DNA from: Xanthobacter tagetidis
Lineage (GTDB): Bacteria > Pseudomonadota > Alphaproteobacteria > Rhizobiales > Xanthobacteraceae
Assembly: GCF_003667445.1 (NCBI RefSeq)
Contig: NZ_RCTF01000007.1
Location: 62,001-126,000 of the forward strand
Direction: 5' to 3'
Length of the DNA stretch: 64,000 bases
Shown: positions 1 to 8,676 of the stretch, in pieces
Layout of the letters: each line of letters begins with the position of its first letter
Numbering within the stretch: the first letter of the stretch is position 1
Program-made: the position numbers and the translations under genes
The notes under the pieces: generated by a model
Database searches by the model: none
What the model saw: the letters and a program-made list of their open reading frames with translations, nothing else
What the model was told of the DNA's origin: nothing

Positions 1-1
1 T

Positions 2-826
2 GCCACCATCGAGGCGGGCAGCTTCGTGTCGCCAAGGTGGGTGCCGCAGATGGACGGGACGGCCGAGGTTCTGCAGGCGACCCGCGACCTTGCGGGGGTG
101 AGCCTTCCGGTGCTGGTGCCGAACCTGAAGGGCTACGCGCTGGCCCGCGCGGCCGGTGCCGGCTGCATCGCCCTGTTCGCCGCCGCCACGGAGGGCTTCG
201 CGCGCGCCAATCTCAATGGCGGGCGGGAGGAGACCTTCGCGCGCTTCGCAGCGGTGGCGCGTGCCGCGGTCGCAGAAGGGGTCATGGTGCGCGGCTATGT
301 CTCCTGCGCCCTGCATTGCCCCTACGAGGGCTGGGTTGCGCCGGAGGTGACGGCCGACCTCGCCTATCGGCTTATGGAACTGGGCTGCTACGAGGTGTCT
401 GTCTGCGACACCACCGGCCGCGGCACGCCCGAGCGCGCCGAGGCGATGGCCCAGGCCGCCATTGCCGCCATCTCCGCACCATCCGTTGCGGTCCATTTCC
501 ACGACACAGGCGGCCGCGCGCTCGACAACACCCGCGCGTGCCTCGATCTGGGGGTGAGAACCGTGGACAGCGCGGTCGCCGGCCTCGGCGGGTGCCCCTA
601 TTCCCCCGGTGCCGCCGGCAACCTCGACACCGGGCGCCTCGTGGCGATGCTCGACGCGGAAGGCTTTCGCCACGGGGTCGATGCCGCGCGCCTCGCGGCC
701 ACCGCTGTGCAGGTGCGGACCGAACTGCGGGCCGGGCGGCCCATCGCCCGCGCCAATCCGGAAAAACACCGCACGCAAGAGGGCCGCGTGCCCACGCCTG
801 CGCGCCAAGAGGGAGTGACCCCATGA
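2..826 (+). CDS. Hydroxymethylglutaryl-CoA lyase-like enzyme (5' end outside window)
   Basis: The reading frame is open from the first bases, so the N-terminus lies to the left; at least 274 residues are visible. It begins in the HMGL-like TIM barrel (GSFVSPRWVPQM) and carries the metal-site HFHDTGG segment and the family signature GLGGCPYSPGA, whose Cys is the catalytic residue in HMG-CoA lyases. Family members cleave 3-hydroxy-3-methylglutaryl-CoA or related 3-hydroxyacyl-CoAs to acetyl-CoA and a keto acid. The stop overlaps the next ATG (ATGA), so translation is probably coupled to the aldehyde dehydrogenase. The exact substrate cannot be told from the sequence. Confidence 0.87.
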   Translation, partial: ATIEAGSFVSPRWVPQMDGTAEVLQATRDLAGVSLPVLVPNLKGYALARAAGAGCIALFAAATEGFARANLNGGREETFARFAAVARAAVAEGVMVRGYVSCALHCPYEGWVAPEVTADLAYRLMELGCYEVSVCDTTGRGTPERAEAMAQAAIAAISAPSVAVHFHDTGGRALDNTRACLDLGVRTVDSAVAGLGGCPYSPGAAGNLDTGRLVAMLDAEGFRHGVDAARLAATAVQVRTELRAGRPIARANPEKHRTQEGRVPTPARQEGVTP

Positions 827-2364
827 ACGAGGCCAGCACCATCACCCGCTCGCCGCACGAGGAAGAGATGGCCGGCGGCGCGGAGCTTCGCCGGCTTGAA
901 ATGTATATCGACGGCACCTGGCGCGCGGCGGCGTCCGGCCGCTGGTTCGAGACCCGCGACCCTTGTACGGACCGCCCCTGGGCGCTGCTGCCGCGCGCCG
1001 ATGCCGAGGATGTGGCCGCCGCGGTCGAGGCCGCCCATGCCGCTTTCACCAGCGGCCCGTGGCCTGCAATGAGCGCATCCGACCGCGGGCTGCTGCTTTA
1101 TCGCATCGCCGACCTGATCGCCGCGAATGCCGAGCATCTCGCCGATCTGGAGGTGCGGGACAACGGCAAGCTGATGCTGGAGATGCTCGGGCAGATGCGC
1201 TACCTGCCGCGCTGGTTCCAGTATTATGGCGGCCTCGCCGACAAGATCGAGGGATCGGTCACGCCGATCGACAAGCCCGGACTGTTCCACTACGTGGTCC
1301 ACGAGCCGGTCGGAGTGGTGGGCGCGATCACTCCGTGGAATTCGCCCCTGCTGCTGACTGTGTGGAAGATCGCCCCGGCGCTGGCCGCCGGCAACACCAT
1401 CGTCGTCAAGCCGTCCGAGTTCGCTTCCGCCTCCATGCTGGGACTCGCACGGTTGTTCGAACAGGCCGGCGTTCCGAAGGGCGTGCTCAACGTCGTCACC
1501 GGCTTCGGCGAGGAGGCCGGCAAGGCCATCGTCGACCACCCGCTGGTGCGACGGATCGCCTTCACCGGTTCCGATGCCGGCGGCGCGAAGATCGCGGAGG
1601 CCGCCGCGCGCGACTTCAAGCGCGTGTCGCTGGAGCTTGGTGGCAAGTCGGCGAACATCATCTTCGCGGATGCCGACATCGATGCCGCCGCGAACGGCGT
1701 CATTTCCGGCATCTTCGCCGCGGCGGGACAGACCTGCATGGCCGGCTCCCGCCTGCTCGTGCACGCCTCCGTGCACGACGCCGTGGTGGAGCGGATCCTT
1801 ACCCGCATGAAGCAGGTGAAGATCGGCGACCCGCGTGACCCGGCCACCGAGATGGGGCCGGTGGCGACCGAGCCGCAGCTCAGGAAAGTGCTGCACTATA
1901 TTGACGTGGCGAAGGCCGAAGGCGCGCGCTGCGTGCTGGGCGGGACGCGATCCCTGCGGGCGGGATGCGAGAGTGGCTATTTCGTCGAGCCCACCGTCTT
2001 CGTCGACGTGACGAACGACATGCGCATCGCCCAGGAGGAGGTCTTCGGGCCGGTCCTGTCGGTCATCCGGTTCGAGACCGACGAAGAGGCGATCCGCCTC
2101 GCCAATGACAGCCGATACGGCCTGGCGGCGGCGATCTGGACCAGCGACATGGCGCGCGCACTTCACATGCCGAAGCGGCTGCATGCCGGAACCGTGTGGG
2201 TCAATGCCTACCGCGTGGTGAGCTATCTCGCGCCGTTCGGCGGCGTCAAGGCGTCCGGCATCGGGCGGGAGAACGGCGCCGCCGCGATCATGGAATATCT
2301 GGAGCCGAAGAGCGTCTTCATCAATCCGACGCCGGCGGTGCGCAACCCGTTCACCCTCGGCTGA
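823..2364 (+). CDS. NAD(P)-dependent aldehyde dehydrogenase
   Basis: A protein of 513 residues, normal for the ALDH superfamily. Visible catalytic residues are Asn173 (PWNSP), the general base Glu271 (LELGGKS) and the nucleophile Cys305 (AGQTCMAG). The cofactor region (KPSE, FTGS) is also present. It oxidises an aldehyde to a carboxylate in the cytoplasm. The ATG at 823 overlaps the preceding stop by 4 bases, which fixes the start and implies an operon with the HMG-CoA-lyase-like gene. An aldehyde released or formed in that pathway is a plausible substrate, but this is inference. Confidence 0.93.
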   Translation: MNEASTITRSPHEEEMAGGAELRRLEMYIDGTWRAAASGRWFETRDPCTDRPWALLPRADAEDVAAAVEAAHAAFTSGPWPAMSASDRGLLLYRIADLIAANAEHLADLEVRDNGKLMLEMLGQMRYLPRWFQYYGGLADKIEGSVTPIDKPGLFHYVVHEPVGVVGAITPWNSPLLLTVWKIAPALAAGNTIVVKPSEFASASMLGLARLFEQAGVPKGVLNVVTGFGEEAGKAIVDHPLVRRIAFTGSDAGGAKIAEAAARDFKRVSLELGGKSANIIFADADIDAAANGVISGIFAAAGQTCMAGSRLLVHASVHDAVVERILTRMKQVKIGDPRDPATEMGPVATEPQLRKVLHYIDVAKAEGARCVLGGTRSLRAGCESGYFVEPTVFVDVTNDMRIAQEEVFGPVLSVIRFETDEEAIRLANDSRYGLAAAIWTSDMARALHMPKRLHAGTVWVNAYRVVSYLAPFGGVKASGIGRENGAAAIMEYLEPKSVFINPTPAVRNPFTLG

Positions 2365-2459
2365 CCGGACCCGCGCGCAGTCGACGCGAGCGCCACCAGA
2401 CGCCCGCCGGACCGGCAAAGGCCCTGCGGTCAAAATCAAGACGAACGGGAGGAACAAAA

Positions 2460-3665
2460 ATGAGCAGATTTCGCGTTAAGTCAGCGTGGATTGCCGCGCT
2501 CTCACTGGCCATCATGGGGTCGGCGGGCGCAGCGGACGAGCCTTTCCGCATCGGCGTCATCGACGACATGTCCGGCACCTATTCCGGAAACGGCGGGCCG
2601 GGCACCGTGCTCGCCACCACCATGGCGGTCGAGGATTTCGGCGGCTCCGTGCTGGGGCGCAAGATCGAGGTCATCCAGGCCGACCACCAGGGCAAGCCTG
2701 ACATCGGCTCCACGCAGGCGCGCCAGTTCATCGACACGCGCGGCGTGAAGGTCATCCTGCCGGGCGGGTCGAGCTCGGTCGGTCTCGCGGTGCAGGCGAT
2801 CGCGCGCGAGCGCGGCATCACGACACTGGTCAGCGGCGGCTACGCGCCCAATTTCTCCGGTGACCAGTGCTCGCCCTATGGAACTCAGTGGGCGCCCTCA
2901 ACCGCCGAGTTGGCTCGTTCGGTGGCGCGGGGCGTGGTGGAAACCGGCGGCAATCGCTGGTTCTTCATCGTCGCCGATTACGTCTTCGGCCAGACGCTCG
3001 CGAGCGATGCGGGCAAGGCTGTGAAGGCCGCCGGCGGGCAGGTTCTGGGCGAGGTGAAGCATCCGCTGAACTCGGTCGATCTGTCGTCGCCGCTGCTGGC
3101 GGCGGAGTCCTCGGGTGCCAACGTGATCGGCGTCGCAAATGCCGGTCCCGACCTCGTCAACACCGTGAAGCAGTCCAAGGAATTCGGCGTCAAGGCGAAG
3201 CTCGCCACCATGCTGGTGTTCGAGAACAATGTGACCGCGCTCGGGCTCGATGCGGCCCAGGGCCTGCGCCTCGCTGCCAACTTCTACTGGGACCTCAATC
3301 CCGAGACCCGCGCCTGGTCGAAGCGCTTCATGGAGCGCAATGGCGGCAAGGTGCCGACCATGGGCCATGCCCTCGCCTATGTGGCCACCACGCACTATCT
3401 GAAGGCTGTGGCAGCCGCCAAGACCGACGATCCGACGATCATCGCCACCACGATGCGCGCCATGCCGATCACAGGGAACATCATCCAGAACCCAAAGATC
3501 CAGGCGAACGGGCGCGTGGTGTCCGACATGCATGTGTTCGAGGTGAAATCGCCGGCCGAATCCAGGGGCCCGGCGGACATGTACAAGCTCCTCGCCACGC
3601 TGCCCAGCGATGGACTGTTTATCCCTGCTGCCGAAAGCGGATGCCGCCATCTGATCGGGCAGTAG
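2460..3665 (+). CDS. LivJ-type ABC transporter substrate-binding protein (orphan)
   Basis: This 401-residue protein has an N-terminal signal peptide of about 25 residues ending near AGAADEP, followed by a type I periplasmic binding fold (RIGVIDDMSGTYSGNGGPG and later domains) typical of branched-chain amino acid or aromatic-acid uptake systems. The ATG at 2460 follows a purine-rich GGGAGGAAC stretch and matches the signal peptide. It lies 95 bases after the aldehyde dehydrogenase and probably belongs to the same operon. No LivHMGF permease or ATPase genes follow, so partners must be encoded elsewhere or upstream of the window. Confidence 0.88.
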   Translation: MSRFRVKSAWIAALSLAIMGSAGAADEPFRIGVIDDMSGTYSGNGGPGTVLATTMAVEDFGGSVLGRKIEVIQADHQGKPDIGSTQARQFIDTRGVKVILPGGSSSVGLAVQAIARERGITTLVSGGYAPNFSGDQCSPYGTQWAPSTAELARSVARGVVETGGNRWFFIVADYVFGQTLASDAGKAVKAAGGQVLGEVKHPLNSVDLSSPLLAAESSGANVIGVANAGPDLVNTVKQSKEFGVKAKLATMLVFENNVTALGLDAAQGLRLAANFYWDLNPETRAWSKRFMERNGGKVPTMGHALAYVATTHYLKAVAAAKTDDPTIIATTMRAMPITGNIIQNPKIQANGRVVSDMHVFEVKSPAESRGPADMYKLLATLPSDGLFIPAAESGCRHLIGQ

Positions 3666-3766
3666 GACAAGGCCGGCGCCCGCAGCGCGGGTCAGAGCAG
3701 GTGCCGACCAGCTTGCAAGGCAATCTGGTCGGATACCGCGTTCTTCTGCCTCGCCTGCAAAAGGCG

Positions 3767-3859
3767 CTCCATTTTTCAGGAGGCTCAGGCGTCAGCCCGC
3801 ATCGCAGCAGTGCCCCTTGCCGCAGCGATGCGGGCTGGCCTGCCCCTGAAAAGTGGTCC
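3767..3859. repeat. Long imperfect inverted repeat, probable IS end in two orientations
   Basis: The left arm (3767-3805) and right arm (3825-3859) are imperfect reverse complements. The inner 13 bases CAGCCCGCATCGC are perfectly matched by 3825-3837. The right arm continues into TGCCCCTGAAAAGTGG, and the left arm carries its diverged counterpart (ATTTTTCAGGAGGC). It abuts the transposase remnant, so the simplest reading is two copies of an IS3-family terminus facing each other. The perfect core could also fold as a transcript hairpin. Confidence 0.55.
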
Positions 3860-3875
3860 TTCGTGACGTCGACTT

Positions 3876-4064
3876 TTAGCTGAAGTGCGGATCGACCACC
3901 GGCGAGAAACGCGAGAAGCTGTCGCCCACGGTCCGCACGCGGACCTTGCGGCCGGCGCCCCGTTGATCGTGGACGAAGTCCATCCCGTCCACCACCGGCA
4001 TCCCATCAGCGCCCTGCTTCAGGATGAACGCCTTCTGGGCCTCTGAAAACGGCGATGCCTTCAT
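3876..4064 (-). pseudogene. IS3-family transposase remnant (OrfA start joined to OrfB fragment)
   Basis: Read on the minus strand from ATG 4064, the peptide begins MKASPFSEAQKAFILKQG, which I recognise as the OrfA N-terminus of IS407-like IS3 elements. After about 20 residues it switches directly to DFVHDQ...GRKVRVRTVGDSFSRF, which matches the first part of the OrfB integrase core (usually MDFVHDQ...VVDTFSRF), and stops after VVDPHFS. The rest of OrfA, the OrfA/B junction and most of the DDE domain are missing. It cannot encode an active transposase. It marks the left border of the less GC-rich transporter block. Confidence 0.78.
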
Positions 4065-4360
4065 CGCCTTGCGCTCCTCCCGCGCTGAGGGGGGACGCGC
4101 GGAAAACTCCAACTCCGACCGATCCGGTTTCCTGGGCTCAGATCTCCGCCGCCCGGGAAAGCGCACCCCTATAACATTTCAGAATAGCCTGAGCCCCTCT
4201 TGCTATTAGACCGGAAAGCAATCCGCCCCATAGGATCGGTCGCAGCGAAGCGTCGTTTCCAGGTGGACGCTGCGGAGCAGAAAAGCCGGTCGCCTGCTGC
4301 CGCACCAGCCCACGCCGCCTTTCGTCGAAACAGATCCTAACCAGGGACAGGGAACAGGAC
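4065..4360. other. Intergenic stretch between IS remnant and ABC operon
   Basis: No convincing gene is seen. It is more AT-rich around 4165-4245 (ACCCCTATAACATTTCAG, then CTCTTGCTATTAG), a reasonable place for the promoter of the importer operon. I cannot assign -35 and -10 boxes with confidence. No partner IS terminal repeat was recognised here. Confidence 0.4.
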
Positions 4361-5245
4361 ATGGGAAAGAGATTCCAGTCGGCCTTCACGGCAATCGCGG
4401 TCAGCGCGCTGGCCGGCCTTTATGCGCTCCCACCGGCACAGGCGGCTGATACAAAGGACAGAATCCTCAGCGAGAAGAAGCTGGTGGCCGGCATCCATAA
4501 CGGAAAGCCGTGGGGCTACAATACGCCGGATGGAAACGTCGAAGGGTTCAATGTCGACGTGGTCCGGGCTGTGTTCGAGCCGCTGGGGGTGAAGGAGATC
4601 AAATTCGTCACCGGCGATTTCGGCTCGCTCATTCCGGGGCTGCTTTCCAACCGATTCGATATCGTGGATTCGGCCGTGGTGATCACCGAGGAGCGTTGCA
4701 AGCTGGTCAGCTTCGGCGATCCTGAACTCACCAGCGTCGACGCGCTTCTGGTCAAAAAGGGCAATCCGAACAAGATCGCCAGCTTCAATGACGTGATCAG
4801 AAATCCCCAACTCAAGATCGGTGGCAGCCGCGGCAGCCAGCAGGCAAAGAATGCCGAGTTGGCTGGCGTAACCGGCGATCAACTCCAGCTCTTCCAAAAT
4901 ACCGAATCGACCATTTCCGCCCTGGTGGCCGGCCGCGTCGACGGCATCACCTTCACGTCGGGCACGGCCAACGCCCTGCTGGCCACACCGCAAGTCGCGG
5001 CCAGTGTCGAGCGCGCGACGCCCTTCACCGGCCGCACCGATGCCAACGGCAAGCTCGTCGTCTCATACGTCGCCGCGGTCTTTCGTCCGCAGGACGAGGA
5101 CTTGCGTACCCTCTTCAACAAGCGCCTGGCGGAGCTGAAAGCCGACGGCACGATCGCCAAGATCATGGCCAAGTACGGCTTCTCGCCCGATGAAAAGGCT
5201 CCGGATGGCCTGACCAGCACCGAAGTCTGCGCAGGCAAGAAGTAG
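4361..5245 (+). CDS. Amino-acid-type ABC transporter substrate-binding protein
   Basis: This 294-residue protein starts with a clear signal peptide (positive MGKR start, hydrophobic stretch, cleavage near PAQA-ADT). The mature part is a type II periplasmic binding fold (SBP_bac_3): VAGIHNGKPWGY, GFNVDVVRAVFEPLG, GSRGSQQAKNAEL, VAGRVDG. This family delivers polar amino acids, opines or related small acids to HisM/GlnP-type permeases. It is first in a tight operon with two permeases and an ATPase. The linked enolase-superfamily enzyme suggests the cargo may not be a standard amino acid. Confidence 0.9.
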   Translation: MGKRFQSAFTAIAVSALAGLYALPPAQAADTKDRILSEKKLVAGIHNGKPWGYNTPDGNVEGFNVDVVRAVFEPLGVKEIKFVTGDFGSLIPGLLSNRFDIVDSAVVITEERCKLVSFGDPELTSVDALLVKKGNPNKIASFNDVIRNPQLKIGGSRGSQQAKNAELAGVTGDQLQLFQNTESTISALVAGRVDGITFTSGTANALLATPQVAASVERATPFTGRTDANGKLVVSYVAAVFRPQDEDLRTLFNKRLAELKADGTIAKIMAKYGFSPDEKAPDGLTSTEVCAGKK

Positions 5246-5255
5246 ACCCCGGTCC

Positions 5256-5912
5256 ATGAGCTTTCTTGACGTCCTGTCGGTCATCTGGAGTGGCTTCGGC
5301 GTAACCGCCGAGGTCACTCTGCTCAGCCTCGCCTATGGCGTGCCGTTCGCATTGATTTTCGGCATCCTGCAGTTCACCACGCAGGGCTGGTGCCGACACG
5401 CCGCAACGATTGTGATTGAGTTCTGGAGAAGCTCTCCAGTCATCATTCTTTTGTTCGTATTTTACTATGCCTTGCCGCTTGCGGGTCTGACGCTTCAGGC
5501 AATGTCCGTCGCCGCCTTGGTGCTCGGACTGAATATCGGTGGCTATGGCAGCCAGGCGGTTCGCGCGGCGCTTCAGTCGCTGGATCGGGGGCAGTATGAA
5601 GCCGGCATGGCGATGGGGCTGACCAGAATTCAGACCCTGATGCTGATCGAACTTCCTCAAGCCCTCAAGGCAATGGTTCCCACTTTCGTCAACCTTCTGA
5701 TCCAGCTCGTCAAGGGCACCGCCTTGGTGTCATTGATTACGCTGGCCGACATGACCTACAAGGCGAAAAGCGTGGCTCAAATGACGTTTGACCCCGCGTC
5801 CGCTTACATGGGTCTGCTCCTGTCCTACTTCATCATCTGCTATCCACTGACCATTCTTGGCCGCAGCTTGGAGCGTCGTCTGGCCGTGGCGAAGGAGGGC
5901 GGCCATGTTTGA
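5256..5912 (+). CDS. Polar amino acid-type ABC transporter permease, subunit 1
   Basis: A 218-residue integral membrane protein of the HisM/GlnP family with about five hydrophobic segments and the family EFWRSSPVIILLFVFYYALPL region. The cytoplasmic EAA loop that contacts the ATPase is visible as QYEAGMAMGLTRIQTLMLIELPQALK. The gene starts 10 bases after the binding-protein stop and overlaps the second permease by 8 bases, so the two are probably translated together as a heterodimer. Base composition is lower in GC than in the genes beyond 11 kb. Confidence 0.92.
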   Translation: MSFLDVLSVIWSGFGVTAEVTLLSLAYGVPFALIFGILQFTTQGWCRHAATIVIEFWRSSPVIILLFVFYYALPLAGLTLQAMSVAALVLGLNIGGYGSQAVRAALQSLDRGQYEAGMAMGLTRIQTLMLIELPQALKAMVPTFVNLLIQLVKGTALVSLITLADMTYKAKSVAQMTFDPASAYMGLLLSYFIICYPLTILGRSLERRLAVAKEGGHV

Positions 5913-6561
5913 TTTCCCATTCATGCTGTCAACCGTGCCCGTCCTTCTCAAGGCGATGGGCACCACGATCTGGGTGACCCTTGTCGCCAGCATCGGCGCG
6001 GCCCTGCTGGGATTTTCTTTCGAGATCGCGCGCCGCTCCGGCCGTTATTCCGGATATGCCATGCGATTTGTGATCGACTTCATCCGGTCGACGCCGATCC
6101 TGGTTCAGATCTACTTCTTCTACTTCGTGCTTCCCCAGTATGGCGTCACGTTGCCGGCTTTGGTGATCGGCGTCTTCGCTTTGAGCCTCTATTATTCAGG
6201 CTACTTGGCCGAAGTATTCAAGGCGGGCATCGACAGCATCCCGGCGGGGCAGTTCGAGGCAGCCAAGTCACTGGGCCTTGGCAGGTTGGATACCACGTTG
6301 CTCATCGTGCTTCCGCAAATGCTCCGCGCCGTCGCTGCACCGATGGGAAACTACTTCGTCTCCCTGCTCAAGGCGACGCCGTATCTTGCGGTGATCTCGG
6401 TTCATGAAATGCTCGGAACGGCGCTCGATATCGGCTCGGAGACCTTCCGATACCCGGAGCCGATGATTGCCGTCGGGATCATCTTCCTGGTTCTCGCGCT
6501 GACGATCGCCCAGGCCGTGCGTTGGCTGGAGCTTCGGCTTCTCGCGTCTCTCAAGCGGTAG
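5905..6561 (+). CDS. Polar amino acid-type ABC transporter permease, subunit 2
   Basis: A 218-residue HisQ/GlnP-family permease, paralogous to the preceding gene, with the conserved [19 protein letters not shown] segment and EAA loop [27 protein letters not shown] take ATG 5905 (MFDFPFML) as the start because it begins at the first membrane segment and overlaps the upstream stop by 8 bases; an ATG at 5857 would add an unlikely arginine/tryptophan-rich tail. It pairs with the first permease to form the translocation channel. Confidence 0.92.
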   Translation: MFDFPFMLSTVPVLLKAMGTTIWVTLVASIGAALLGFSFEIARRSGRYSGYAMRFVIDFIRSTPILVQIYFFYFVLPQYGVTLPALVIGVFALSLYYSGYLAEVFKAGIDSIPAGQFEAAKSLGLGRLDTTLLIVLPQMLRAVAAPMGNYFVSLLKATPYLAVISVHEMLGTALDIGSETFRYPEPMIAVGIIFLVLALTIAQAVRWLELRLLASLKR

Positions 6562-6574
6562 TGATGGACATCGG

Positions 6575-7339
6575 ATGACCCAAGAACACGACGCCAAGTC
6601 CGATGATGATGCCATCGTTCAGATCAGAAATCTGCACAAATGGTACGGGCCGTTTCATGCCTTAAAGAACATCAGTCTCGATGTTCGTCGCGGAGAGAAG
6701 ATCGTCATCTGCGGGCCCTCGGGATCGGGCAAGTCGACCTTGATCCGTTGCGTCAACGGGCTGGAACGGTACAGCGAGGGGCGGATCCTGGCGAACGGTC
6801 ATCTGGTCGATCACCGGTCCGATCACCTGCGCCTGATTTGTCAGGAGGTGGGAATGGTGTTCCAGCACTTCAATCTCTTCCCCCATCTGACGGTGATGGA
6901 AAACTGTACGCTGGCGCTGACCAGGGTGCGCAAGATTCCCAAGGCTGAAGCGATCGAGGTTGCGCAGCATTTTCTTGAGCGGGTCCGCATCCCGGAGCAC
7001 GGCAACAAGTATCCCAGCCAGCTCTCCGGCGGCCAGCAACAGCGCGTGGCCATCGCGCGGTCGCTCTGCATGCGGCCGAAGGTCATGCTTTTCGACGAGC
7101 CGACGTCGGCACTCGATCCGGAAATGATCAAGGAAGTGCTCGAGGTCATGACGGGCCTGGCCAGGGAAGGCATGACCATGCTGTGCGTCACGCACGAGAT
7201 GGGGTTCGCCCGAGAAGTCGCCGATCGCATCGTCTTCATGGATGCCGGGGCCATCGTCGAGGAAGCCCCGCCGGAAGAGTTCTTCGGCGCAGCCAAGCAT
7301 GAGCGCAGCCGGAAGTTCCTGTCACAACTGCTCCACTGA
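6575..7339 (+). CDS. Polar amino acid-type ABC transporter ATP-binding protein
   Basis: A 254-residue GlnQ/HisP-class ATPase. Visible motifs are Walker [10 protein letters not shown] (residues 47-55), Q-loop [12 protein letters not shown], signature LSGGQQQR (150-157), Walker B VMLFDEP (170-176), D-loop SALD and the switch His in CVTHEMGFA. It energises uptake through the two permeases directly upstream. It lies 13 bases after the second permease and closes the transport part of the operon. Confidence 0.95.
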   Translation: MTQEHDAKSDDDAIVQIRNLHKWYGPFHALKNISLDVRRGEKIVICGPSGSGKSTLIRCVNGLERYSEGRILANGHLVDHRSDHLRLICQEVGMVFQHFNLFPHLTVMENCTLALTRVRKIPKAEAIEVAQHFLERVRIPEHGNKYPSQLSGGQQQRVAIARSLCMRPKVMLFDEPTSALDPEMIKEVLEVMTGLAREGMTMLCVTHEMGFAREVADRIVFMDAGAIVEEAPPEEFFGAAKHERSRKFLSQLLH

Positions 7340-7409
7340 TCGGGAGCCGTCGGGCCTGCTGGCCCCGAAATGTCCTGAATAAGATGAAGTATATCTGAAG
7401 GTAGACGTT

Positions 7410-8579
7410 ATGAAAATCCGTGAAGTGAAAATCTATTGCACCGTCACGGGACGGCTGCGCCCGGTCGTTATCGAAGTCATCACCGACGAGGGTATTACCG
7501 GGGTGGGCGAAGCGGGCGTTGCCTATGGCTTGGGCCAGACCGCGGCGGCCGGCATGATCAAGGAGATCGCCGAGCGTATGCTCATCGGTCGGGATCCGTC
7601 GCGCATCGAGGCGCTTTGGTCGGAGATGTACGACCACACGTTCTGGGCCAAGGGCGGCGGCGCGATCGTCTTCGCAGCCATCAGCGCCATCGAGCAGGCG
7701 CTGTGGGACATCAAAGGCAAGGCATTGGGGGTTCCTGTCTACGAACTGCTCGGCGGAAAGTTTCGCGACGAGGTCCGTGTCTACGCCAACGGCTGGGGCC
7801 AAGAGCACATCGAGGTCAAGGCCTTTGTCGATGCGGCCGAGAAGGCCGTGGCGCAGGGCTATGACGCGCTGAAGTGCTACCCCTTCGCCTATCGCGATCC
7901 CAACCCGATGGCCACGTCCAAGCATCCGTCGCTGCGGTCCTTGGACAAAGACGTCTTGAAGCTTGCCCTCGAAAAGGTAAGGGCTCTGCGTTCGGCGGTC
8001 GGTCCGGACGTCGAAATCATGTTGGATCTCAGCGGCGGCCTGACGTGCGACGAAACCATCAGGTTCTGTCGAAAGCTGGAAGATCTGGACCTTTTCTTCG
8101 TCGAAGAGCCGTGCGACCCCTTCGATGTGGGTGCGCTGAAGAAGATCTCCGACCACGTGCGCATACCCATGGCGGTTGGTGAGCGTCTGTACACCCGCTA
8201 TGGCTTCCGCAAGGTGTTCGAAGCCCATGCGGTGGACGTGGTGCAGCCGGACATCTGCCTTGCCGGCGGCTTGATGGAGACCAAGAAGATCGCCGCCATG
8301 GCTGAAGCCTATGACATGCGCGTCCAGCCCCATGTCTGCGGTAGTCCCCTCGCGACGGCGGCTGCGCTCCAGATGGATGCCTGCATCTCGAACTTCTGCA
8401 TCCAGGAACTCTATCCTTACTGGCAGACGGCGGCCGACTATGTCGAGATCACCGACGATCCGCCCGAAGCGCGCGTCAAGAACGGCAAGATCGCCATTCC
8501 CTCCACGCCGGGCCTCGGCATCAACCTCGTTCAGAAAGCGGTTCAGCCGTTTCTTTGGGCGACGGTCAAAGGCCACTGA
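7410..8579 (+). CDS. Mandelate racemase/muconate lactonizing-type enolase-superfamily enzyme (probable sugar-acid dehydratase)
   Basis: A 389-residue protein with the N-terminal capping domain and C-terminal barrel of the enolase superfamily. Metal ligands are Asp206 (MLDLSGG), Glu232 (FVEEP) and Glu258 (VGERL). The MR-subgroup His308 (VQPHVCGSP) / Asp281 (VVQPD) dyad and Glu333 are present. Such enzymes abstract the alpha proton of a carboxylate and usually dehydrate an acid sugar to a 2-keto-3-deoxy acid, or racemise it. It follows the ABC importer by 70 bases (GAAGGTAG precedes the ATG), so the importer probably brings in its substrate or a precursor. Confidence 0.9.
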   Translation: MKIREVKIYCTVTGRLRPVVIEVITDEGITGVGEAGVAYGLGQTAAAGMIKEIAERMLIGRDPSRIEALWSEMYDHTFWAKGGGAIVFAAISAIEQALWDIKGKALGVPVYELLGGKFRDEVRVYANGWGQEHIEVKAFVDAAEKAVAQGYDALKCYPFAYRDPNPMATSKHPSLRSLDKDVLKLALEKVRALRSAVGPDVEIMLDLSGGLTCDETIRFCRKLEDLDLFFVEEPCDPFDVGALKKISDHVRIPMAVGERLYTRYGFRKVFEAHAVDVVQPDICLAGGLMETKKIAAMAEAYDMRVQPHVCGSPLATAAALQMDACISNFCIQELYPYWQTAADYVEITDDPPEARVKNGKIAIPSTPGLGINLVQKAVQPFLWATVKGH

Positions 8580-8676
8580 GCCCGCTTGGCAACGGGAGCG
8601 GGGTCGTCCGATCCCGCTCCGCGGTTCTCCCTCGCCAGGCTGCGGCGCTCCGAAGGTCCGCAAGAGGCAAAAAGTC

